5,524 nucleotides of DNA, from assembly GCA_052148155.1 (NCBI GenBank), contig JBKQIY010000009.1, forward strand, positions 1 to 5,524, in the 5' to 3' direction. Each line of letters begins with the position of its first letter. Positions within the stretch are counted from its first letter, which is position 1. Shown here piece after piece: positions 1 to 4,322 of the stretch. Under the pieces are notes generated by a model, which was not told where the DNA came from, ran no database searches, and was given only the letters and a program-made list of their open reading frames with translations. Source of the stretch: JBBQER01 sp052148155. Lineage in GTDB: Bacteria > Actinomycetota > Acidimicrobiia > IMCC26256 > PALSA-610. Both the position numbers and the translations under genes were made by a program.

Positions 1-43
1 GGCGAGTGTAAATGAATGTGCCAAGAACACCCAATTGGTTGGA

Positions 44-64
44 CGCGTCGAAATGGGCGACGCG
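44..64 (-). terminator. Hairpin downstream of the secreted-protein gene, possible terminator
   Basis: A perfect 7-base stem (CGCGTCG / CGACGCG) encloses a 7-base loop. It starts about 45 bases beyond the TAA stop of the minus-strand secreted-protein gene. No U-run follows, so it would be a non-canonical terminator of the kind often proposed in high-GC actinobacteria, or simply chance. No gene is supported in bases 1-108. Confidence 0.25.
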
Positions 65-108
65 CACTCACGGCCGACAGCCTGGACGTCCCCACGTGTC
101 GCGTCTGG

Positions 109-561
109 TTAGTGACCTTGCTTGTCGTACGGGTCCCAGCTCTTGGGATAGTTGGGCTTTTGCCCGCCCGACGGCGGACGGCAGTGGAACTTGTCCTTGT
201 GGTTTCGTCCGTGCTTGTCGCGACAGCCATGGCCGTGGCCGGGATTCCCGGGCATCGTCGTGGTGGTCGTCGACGAGGTCGTCGTCGTCGATGACGTCGT
301 GCTCGACGACGTTGTGGTCGAACCGTGGTGATGATGGTCGCCCGGGTCGCCGTTCCCGTTGCCATTGCCGTTCCCGTTGCCCTGCTGACAAGACGACGAC
401 GCGCCGTCGTGGTTGTTCGAGTACGAGCACGACGGCGTACCGGTCGACGCGCCGGTCGCGGTGTGTTCGAGCGCGACAAGGCCACCGCCAGCGATCACCA
501 GTGAACACAACACGGCGATGCGACGGACGAACAAACGACGATTGCGGGGGAAATTGGCCAT
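109..561 (-). CDS. Small secreted low-complexity protein (Asn-Gly repeat, His tract, Ser/Thr linker)
   Basis: No named family is recognised. From ATG 561 the product is 150 residues. It opens with a signal peptide: a basic stretch (RNRRLFVRR, residues 6-14), a hydrophobic core (about 15-31) and a likely cleavage site near residue 38 (ATGA-S). The mature part is modular: (NG)5 at 62-71, four His at 76-79, a pure Ser/Thr run at 81-102, then a His/Lys/Cys-rich tail (GHGHGC near 108-113, further His to 126, C127) and a Pro/Tyr-rich end. Mature cysteines are C45, C58, C113 and C127, enough for two disulfides or a metal site, which is inference. An in-frame TTG at 597 would add 12 residues. ATG 561 is preferred because AGGGA lies 8 bases upstream and the signal peptide then has normal length. 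It lies 77 bases downstream of the DUF4012 gene on the same strand, so the two may be co-transcribed. Long Ser/Thr linkers are common in exported actinobacterial proteins. Confidence 0.72.
   Translation of the reverse strand: MANFPRNRRLFVRRIAVLCSLVIAGGGLVALEHTATGASTGTPSCSYSNNHDGASSSCQQGNGNGNGNGNGDPGDHHHHGSTTTSSSTTSSTTTTSSTTTTTMPGNPGHGHGCRDKHGRNHKDKFHCRPPSGGQKPNYPKSWDPYDKQGH
256..321 (-). repeat. Ser/Thr-only linker coding tract
   Basis: Residues 81-102 of the secreted protein are only Ser and Thr. The DNA is a near-repeat of GTC/GTG/GAC-type trinucleotides. It probably encodes an extended linker, possibly O-glycosylated, between the Asn-Gly/His part and the Cys/His-rich tail. The linker role comes from general knowledge of such tracts; glycosylation is inferred. 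Confidence 0.6.
349..378 (-). repeat. Asn-Gly coding repeat, (NG)5
   Basis: The codons for residues 62-71 of the secreted protein form a tandem GGN-AAY pattern. On the plus strand the 12-mer GTTCCCGTTGCC occurs at 352-363 and again at 370-381, 18 bases apart. Such a tract can change length by replication slippage, so copy number may vary between strains; this is inference. Confidence 0.7.
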
Positions 562-570
562 GCTGGAAAT

Positions 571-586
571 CCCTACGGTTGCAGGG
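571..586 (-). promoter_or_regulatory. Leader hairpin covering the Shine-Dalgarno of the secreted-protein gene
   Basis: Read on the minus strand, CCCTGC-AACC-GTAGGG folds into a 6-base-pair stem (one G-U pair) with a four-base loop. The 3' arm contains AGGG, the best ribosome binding site for ATG 561, so the site would be paired when the hairpin forms. A second short pairing, AAAT with ATTT, could close the base. This suggests restrained or conditional translation. No known riboswitch class is recognised. Confidence 0.35.
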
Positions 587-638
587 CCTGCCTTCAAATT
601 TGGATGCTACAGCAGGTCCGCGGCGGATGGAACGCTCA

Positions 639-1901
639 TCACGCTGAGCGCGCGACTCGCCATACTCCGTTCACATCGCTGTTCAGCGTGACCGTGGTCG
701 GAGGCGCGCCGTTTGCCCAGGTCCAGCCGGGTGGAAGCACGACATGGAGGTGCAAGATGTCGCCGTCGTGGGCGGCGAGCTGCATGAAGTGCAGTTGATA
801 TTCGAGTCCGCCACCTGACGTCGGTGTCAGGAGATGGGGCACGTCCCACACCACCGTGAACGTCGTCGACGATTCTGGCAGGGCAGCTTCGAACCAGCTC
901 GAGGCCGGATGGCCGTCCAGGGCCGGGGGTTGCGCGTCGGGAGGATCGGACGCGGCGCCGAGGGTGGCACCGTCGGGCCCGTAGATCGTGATGAGGCTGA
1001 GCGAGTCGATGTTGAGGGTGTGGTCGTAGCCGTAGTTGGCCGGCAACGTGTTCGCGATCGTGACCGTGGTGGTGATCTGCGCTGAACCGTCGGCGTGCAC
1101 CACGACGTTGTGGTCGAAGGTGCGGTGCAGTCCGCCACCGTTTTTCGCGGCGTATTCGAACTCGGCGTCGTCGAAAAAGTCGCCCGACACCGTCGGCAGT
1201 GTCCCGTCCCAAGCTCGTTCGACCAGCGCGTTTTGGATGACCGGTTCATTCGACCATGCCATCGCTTCGCGGGCGTCAAAACCGGCGGCCATTGCGTGTG
1301 CGAGCGGATCCCATTTCGACGCGGGCGCGTCGAGCAGTTGTTGCGCGACGACGTGCACGAGCGCGACGTGGTAATCTTTGCGGCCACCTCCCGCCGGCGG
1401 TGCTTCGAAATGGGTGTGGAAGTCGACTTGTGCGACAAGGTTCGCGGCGGTGATCGTCTCGTCGTAGCCAGGGACGGTGACCGGACCGAGCACACCGACG
1501 ATACGTGCCATCACTGCCGGCGTCATCGAGATGACACCGTTCACTGGCGGTTCGCCACCGCGGCTCCACAACGTCGCGGCGAGCGTGCCGGCGGCGGAGA
1601 AGTCGGCGGTCGCGTTGACGTTGGCGATCGTCTGCGCCTCGGGCGGCGAGTCGAGGTGGAGTGGCAGTGCCGCTTGCGCGGGTTGCAACGCAGCTTGGGG
1701 ATGGGTGCTGTACCAGCTGCTGGTCGAATCGAAGTCGTCGAGGGTCACGTGACCGTTACTGGTCGAGAGCACACCGTACGTTCCGATGAACCCGCCGGTG
1801 GGGCGTACCTCGTCGGGGTTCTGCGAGAAGATCAGGAACCGGCGGGGCCCGGAACCGCCGAGCATGTCGATCAGTGCGTCGAGCCCGTCACGGGCCGACA
1901 C
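639..1901 (-). CDS. DUF4012 domain core (C-terminal part of a split DUF4012 protein)
   Basis: This 420-residue frame carries the recognisable DUF4012 core. GPRRFLIFSQNPDEVRPTGG (residues 18-37), then FIGTYG, matches the family hallmark (RRYL..QN..E.RPTGGFIG). NGVISMTPAVM (121-131) fits the later D/NGVI..dP segment, and the C-terminal third looks like beta-rich domain sequence. DUF4012 proteins are of unknown function and are often found near envelope or polysaccharide genes in actinobacteria. The first available start is GTG 1901, two codons after the TAG that ends the upstream frame. No Shine-Dalgarno is visible there, and this part has no signal peptide or membrane segment. As a separate protein it would therefore stay in the cytoplasm, unlike intact relatives. 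Both frames are in the same register and together give about 612 residues, typical of whole DUF4012 proteins. It is most likely the larger piece of one interrupted gene. The alternative is translational coupling by re-initiation at GTG 1901. It ends in TGA, 77 bases before the secreted-protein gene. Confidence 0.85.
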   Translation of the reverse strand: MSARDGLDALIDMLGGSGPRRFLIFSQNPDEVRPTGGFIGTYGVLSTSNGHVTLDDFDSTSSWYSTHPQAALQPAQAALPLHLDSPPEAQTIANVNATADFSAAGTLAATLWSRGGEPPVNGVISMTPAVMARIVGVLGPVTVPGYDETITAANLVAQVDFHTHFEAPPAGGGRKDYHVALVHVVAQQLLDAPASKWDPLAHAMAAGFDAREAMAWSNEPVIQNALVERAWDGTLPTVSGDFFDDAEFEYAAKNGGGLHRTFDHNVVVHADGSAQITTTVTIANTLPANYGYDHTLNIDSLSLITIYGPDGATLGAASDPPDAQPPALDGHPASSWFEAALPESSTTFTVVWDVPHLLTPTSGGGLEYQLHFMQLAAHDGDILHLHVVLPPGWTWANGAPPTTVTLNSDVNGVWRVARSA

Positions 1902-1907
1902 GGCCCG

Positions 1908-1910
1908 CTA
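1908..1910 (-). other. In-frame amber codon dividing the DUF4012 gene
   Basis: The minus strand reads CGG GTC GGC TAG CGG GCC GTG TCG GCC CGT without a change of frame. Codons before the TAG encode the end of the family's helical region and codons after it lead directly into DGLDALIDMLGG and the core. One base change would restore a single protein of about 612 residues. The neighbouring GAF and dehydrogenase genes both end in TAG, so TAG is used as a stop here and genome-wide recoding is unlikely. Confidence 0.8.
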
Positions 1911-2477
1911 GCCGACCCGAGGCAGACGGCCTTTCAGGTCGTTGCGGGCATTGTTAAGCGGGCCGATCAGCCGATATCCGTCGAGGGCGCGGATCTTGTC
2001 GGCGGCGCCGTCGAGGGCGTCGATCCCGTCGTTCAACGCGGTACGGATGGTGCGAAGTTCGGCGAGAGCGTCGGACAGACGCAGGTGCGTGTCGGTCGGT
2101 TCGAGAACAGCCGACGCGGCGTCGACCAGTTGCAGTCCGGCGGTGCTCAACAGTTCGCCGGCTTCGGAGAAGTTGTTGGCGCCCCGAATCTGGATCCGCA
2201 CGAACGGCGTGATCCGCGCGATCGGGGCGATCGGACCCATGTTTGACAGATGGTGGTGCATCTGTTGGAAGTCGCCGAGCGCGGCGACAAGATCTGCGTG
2301 TGCGGCGTGCACACGTTGGGCGTCGATGTCAGTTTCTGCGGCGGCGAGCGCCGCTTTGCCGGCGACCGCGAAACGGTCGGCACGTACGGTTTGCATCAAC
2401 GCAACTGCGAACAGTCCGCCGACGATCACGACCCACGCGGCGATGATCCAGTACCGCAGCCGTTTGACGAGATGCAT
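1908..2477 (-). CDS. N-terminal membrane-anchor part of a split DUF4012 protein
   Basis: This 189-residue frame starts at ATG 2477, with AGAGGA 5 bases upstream. A short basic N-terminus (KRLR) precedes one membrane segment (about residues 10-29, WIIAAWVV through FAVALM), so the remainder is predicted to be outside the membrane. A helical region follows, with GPIAPIARITPFVRIQIRGA (81-100) and later LDGYRLIGPLNNARNDL (166-182), patterns expected in the N-terminal region of actinobacterial DUF4012 proteins just before the core. It ends at TAG 1908-1910, and the core resumes in the same frame two codons later. Alone it would be only the anchor and helical stalk. Codon use and composition look the same on both sides of the stop, with no sign of long decay. 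The function of the family is not known. Confidence 0.8.
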   Translation of the reverse strand: MHLVKRLRYWIIAAWVVIVGGLFAVALMQTVRADRFAVAGKAALAAAETDIDAQRVHAAHADLVAALGDFQQMHHHLSNMGPIAPIARITPFVRIQIRGANNFSEAGELLSTAGLQLVDAASAVLEPTDTHLRLSDALAELRTIRTALNDGIDALDGAADKIRALDGYRLIGPLNNARNDLKGRLPRVG

Positions 2478-2482
2478 CGATG

Positions 2483-2488
2483 TCCTCT
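2483..2488 (-). promoter_or_regulatory. Ribosome binding site of the DUF4012 gene
   Basis: AGAGGA on the minus strand lies 5 bases before ATG 2477. It fixes the start of the membrane-anchor fragment and contrasts with the absence of such a site before GTG 1901. Confidence 0.6.
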
Positions 2489-2554
2489 GCGGTACGGGCG
2501 CCGGCCGCCAAAGCTAGCCACGGTCCCAAAAATTGGAGGTTCACTGGAGCGGCG

Positions 2555-2585
2555 CTCAAGATTCGGGCCTTTTGTGCTCGATGAA
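2555..2585 (+). promoter_or_regulatory. Possible FliA/WhiG-type promoter before the GAF gene
   Basis: CTCAAG (2555-2560) is followed after 15 bases by GCTCGATGAA (2576-2585). This resembles the motility/sporulation sigma-factor pattern (TAAA-type -35 element and GCCGATAA-type -10 element), with one extra base and some mismatches. Transcription would begin a few bases later and leave a short leader holding the ribosome binding site for GTG 2623. The ATG at 2581 would lie inside the -10 element, which argues against that earlier start. The resemblance is by eye only. Confidence 0.28.
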
Positions 2586-2608
2586 TTGGGGTGAGCGGGA
2601 CGTCCACG

Positions 2609-2617
2609 AAGGGAAGG
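2609..2617 (+). promoter_or_regulatory. Ribosome binding site deciding GTG 2623
   Basis: The purine run AAGGGAAGG ends 5 bases before GTG 2623. The upstream in-frame starts TTG 2533 and ATG 2581 lack comparable sites, so the start was placed at 2623. Confidence 0.6.
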
Positions 2618-2622
2618 CACGC

Positions 2623-3369
2623 GTGCCCGCAACACTGACCTCACTCGAAACTCAGATCGCCGACGAAGAACGCATCGTCGGGATCCCGACCGATCAGCCG
2701 CTCACCGACGCCGCGATTGTGCGCCGCCACACGCAAGTCGGTGTGCTGTTCGCCCTCGTGACGTTCGTGTCGCTCGCCACCCTCGCGACGTCGCCGACCA
2801 GCCTGCGTGTCCTGACCTCGGCGCTCGGTCTGGCGTTCGGTGTGTACGCGGTACGCGAAGAACGGCACCTGCAACGGCTCGCGCGTTTGCACCGCGACGA
2901 ATGTTCCATCCATCTGACCGTGGCGGACAGCCTGCTCCGTTCGGGTGTGTTGCGCGCCGATCGGGAACTGCTCGACCTGCGCACCGCTGTCGAGGCCGGC
3001 GCGTCTGGCCTCGCTGCCGACTTGTTGGACGTCGTGCCTGCCGACTGTGCCGCGTTGCGTCTGATTGGGCCGTCGGGCGAGACGCCGCTCGCCGCGGTGT
3101 GCGATCAGGGCGACCATGCGATCCGGCTCGACCCGGCCGCCGCCCACGAGGCGTTGCGCCGCCGTGAGCCGATCCGTCAGGGTGCTCGGGACGGCCGGAC
3201 CGTGATCGCGGTGCCGCTCGAACATCATCATCATGTGCTCGGTGTCCTCGAGGTGATCTCGGGTCCGTCGAGCTTTTACAGCGCCTACGACGCCGAACTT
3301 GTGTCGGTGTTCGCGTACGGCGCCGTGTCCGGCCTGTTGAGTGGTCGGCGCACGGTCGAGGCGCCATAG
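2623..3369 (+). CDS. Membrane-anchored GAF-domain-like protein
   Basis: From GTG 2623 the product has 248 residues. After a short acidic N-terminal region come two hydrophobic segments (about 37-57 and 60-77) joined by a tight turn, giving a hairpin with both ends probably in the cytoplasm. A charged helix (78-125, VREERHLQRLARLHRDE and on) leads into a GAF-like domain (about 125-243). GAF features include the AADLLDVVPADCAALRLIGP strand-helix start, the VIAVPLE...VLGVLEVISGP strands (194-214) and the final helix YDAELVSVFAYGAVSGLL. GAF domains bind small ligands or mediate dimerisation. No histidine kinase, GGDEF or HD output domain follows, so the partner and output are unknown. A His4 run (201-204) sits in the turn between two strands. 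The stop TAG is 9 bases before the dehydrogenase gene, so a shared transcript is likely. It is divergent from the DUF4012 gene. The GAF assignment is fairly confident; the cellular role is not known. Confidence 0.78.
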   Translation: MPATLTSLETQIADEERIVGIPTDQPLTDAAIVRRHTQVGVLFALVTFVSLATLATSPTSLRVLTSALGLAFGVYAVREERHLQRLARLHRDECSIHLTVADSLLRSGVLRADRELLDLRTAVEAGASGLAADLLDVVPADCAALRLIGPSGETPLAAVCDQGDHAIRLDPAAAHEALRRREPIRQGARDGRTVIAVPLEHHHHVLGVLEVISGPSSFYSAYDAELVSVFAYGAVSGLLSGRRTVEAP

Positions 3370-3372
3370 ATT
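3367..3372 (+). promoter_or_regulatory. Possible -10 element for a leaderless dehydrogenase transcript
   Basis: TAGATT fits the actinobacterial TANNNT -10 pattern and ends 6 bases before GTG 3379, so the GTG would itself be the transcription start. It overlaps the TAG stop of the GAF gene. No convincing -35 element is seen, and co-transcription with the GAF gene is an equal alternative. Confidence 0.25.
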
Positions 3373-3378
3373 CTGTCC

Positions 3379-4158
3379 GTGCCGGAACTCGACGGACGGG
3401 TCGCCATCATCACCGGAGCGGCGTCGGGGATCGGTGCCGCGACCGCCCGTCGTTTCGCGGCTGAAGGTGCGACGGTGGCGGTTATCGACCGCGACGCCGA
3501 CGCCGCGGTCCGGGTCGCGGCCGAACTGGACGGTCACGCCTACGCGCTCGACGTCCGCGACGGCGACGAGGTCGCCGAAGTGGTCGACCGGGTCGCCCAG
3601 ACGTTGGGTCAGATCGACATCGTCGTGAACAATGCCGGTACCGGCGACCTGCGGCCGTTGCATACGGTCGACGACAAGCTCTGGCATCGGCTCATCGACG
3701 TGAATCTCACCGGTACCTTCAACCTGACCCGCGCCGCGGTCCCGTACATGCTCGAATCCGGCGCCGGCGCGATCGTGAACAACGCGTCGCTGTCGGGTCT
3801 GGCACCAACCCGCAACGAGGCCGCGTACTCGGCCGCCAAGGCCGGCGTGATCTCACTGACCAAGAGCGCGGCCCTCGAGTACGGCCCGACCGTGCGGGTC
3901 AACTGCGTCGCGCCGGGCCACGTCCGCACACCGATGACCGCAGTGTGGGAACAGTTCCCCGACGCGTTCGCGCCGATCGCGGCGGCGATCCCGCTCGGCC
4001 GTATCGGCGAGGCACACGAGATCGCCGAGGTGATCTTGTTCTTGGCGTCGGACCGGGCGAGCTACATGACCGGCCAGACCCTCGTCGTAGACGGCGGGGC
4101 GGTCCTGCCCCAAGCCGGCACCGACGCTGCACTCGCCAACCTGTTCGAACGGCTATAG
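3379..4158 (+). CDS. Short-chain dehydrogenase/reductase (classical SDR, FabG-like)
   Basis: The 259-residue product has the length and all hallmarks of classical SDR enzymes, NAD(P)-dependent oxidoreductases acting on alcohol or carbonyl groups in the cytoplasm. Visible motifs are the Rossmann glycine motif TGAASGIG (12-19), D37 at the end of the second strand (favouring NAD(H)), D58-V59 for adenine contact, NNAG (84-87), the catalytic tetrad N109, S137, Y150 and K154 (YSAAK), PG (179-180) with VRTPM after it, and the C-terminal TGQTLVVDGG segment (231-240). The substrate cannot be read from sequence. Homologues are usually named 3-oxoacyl-ACP reductase or glucose/alcohol dehydrogenase with little support. 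GTG 3379 is chosen because the glycine motif then starts at residue 12, as is usual. No Shine-Dalgarno is present, so translation is leaderless or coupled to the GAF gene 9 bases upstream. It ends in TAG. Confidence 0.93.
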   Translation: MPELDGRVAIITGAASGIGAATARRFAAEGATVAVIDRDADAAVRVAAELDGHAYALDVRDGDEVAEVVDRVAQTLGQIDIVVNNAGTGDLRPLHTVDDKLWHRLIDVNLTGTFNLTRAAVPYMLESGAGAIVNNASLSGLAPTRNEAAYSAAKAGVISLTKSAALEYGPTVRVNCVAPGHVRTPMTAVWEQFPDAFAPIAAAIPLGRIGEAHEIAEVILFLASDRASYMTGQTLVVDGGAVLPQAGTDAALANLFERL

Positions 4159-4165
4159 CCGCCGA

Positions 4166-4190
4166 TCCGTCGAACCTCCGGAACTTTTTT
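4166..4190 (+). terminator. Weak intrinsic terminator candidate after the dehydrogenase gene
   Basis: A short stem (TCCG at 4166-4169 with CGGA at 4179-4182) is followed two bases later by six T (4185-4190). The T-run is striking in such GC-rich DNA, but the stem is only four pairs, so termination strength is doubtful. Confidence 0.25.
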
Positions 4191-4191
4191 C

Positions 4192-4206
4192 CCTGAAACA
4201 ATCAGG
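4192..4206 (+). repeat. Small inverted repeat CCTGA-AACAA-TCAGG
   Basis: A perfect 5-base dyad with a 5-base loop, flanked by TTT and AAA that can extend the stem around one unpaired C. With the preceding T-run it forms an unusually AT-rich patch between the dehydrogenase and the regulator. It could be part of a bidirectional terminator or a protein site. Confidence 0.3.
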
Positions 4207-4218
4207 AAATATTTCGGT

Positions 4219-4247
4219 GACGACACCGCAGGTTTGGGGGTGTCGTC
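4219..4247 (+). terminator. Strong 9-base-pair hairpin between dehydrogenase and regulator
   Basis: GACGACACC (4219-4227) pairs perfectly with GGTGTCGTC (4239-4247) around an 11-base loop. It lies 60 bases past the dehydrogenase stop and about 75 bases before the regulator start. No T-run follows on the plus strand. A terminator without a U-tract insulating the regulator is the simplest reading; an operator is possible. Confidence 0.4.
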
Positions 4248-4284
4248 GGTTGGGGTGGGCTGATGTCACGGTCGTCGCTTTGCC

Positions 4285-4297
4285 CCTGTCGGACAGG
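4285..4297 (+). promoter_or_regulatory. Candidate operator: perfect dyad CCTGTC-G-GACAGG
   Basis: Six bases on each side of a single G are exact inverted complements. The dyad overlaps where the -35 element should sit relative to TAACGT at 4311-4316, so a bound protein would block or assist RNA polymerase. The binding protein is unknown. Autoregulation by the downstream regulator is only a possibility, since SARP proteins usually bind direct repeats. Confidence 0.4.
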
Positions 4298-4310
4298 CCT
4301 TACCGCTGAG

Positions 4311-4316
4311 TAACGT
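4311..4316 (+). promoter_or_regulatory. -10 element for a leaderless SARP-regulator transcript
   Basis: TAACGT matches TANNNT and ends 6 bases before GTG 4323, which is exactly where transcription would start. There is no Shine-Dalgarno, and an in-frame TAA at 4311-4313 excludes an earlier start, so leaderless translation fits well. The -35 match is poor (CGGACA at 4290-4295 with a short spacer), as is common in actinobacteria. Confidence 0.45.
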
Positions 4317-4322
4317 TCCGTT

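Noticed and set aside
349..381. Short repeats as a CRISPR array
   Set aside because: The repeat units are 6-18 bases, contiguous and in frame within a protein-coding Asn-Gly tract; there are no spacers.
562..638. A c-di-GMP (GEMM) riboswitch in the leader of the secreted-protein gene
   Set aside because: One hairpin loosely resembles part of such elements, but the conserved A-rich core and the second stem are missing.
12..647. 211-residue plus-strand frame at the left edge
   Set aside because: Its Arg/Ser-rich translation is the complement of the secreted protein's low-complexity region. No ribosome binding site or motif supports it.
1908..1910. Genome-wide reassignment of TAG to an amino acid
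   Set aside because: The GAF and dehydrogenase genes both end at TAG in the expected place, so TAG works as a stop in this genome.
1095..2246. 383-residue open frame on the plus strand opposite the DUF4012 gene
   Set aside because: The opposite strand carries the DUF4012 signature. The translation here is Val/Arg/Gly-rich with no domain and begins inside the other gene.
2533..2622. Upstream starts (TTG 2533, ATG 2581) for the GAF protein
   Set aside because: They add 30 or 14 residues without a ribosome binding site, and ATG 2581 falls in the candidate -10 element, while GTG 2623 has a clear AAGGGAAGG site.
2641..3687. 348-residue open frame on the minus strand opposite the GAF and dehydrogenase genes
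   Set aside because: It overlaps two well-supported genes, is rich in Arg/His/Asp without recognisable motifs, and is a typical open antisense frame of high-GC DNA.
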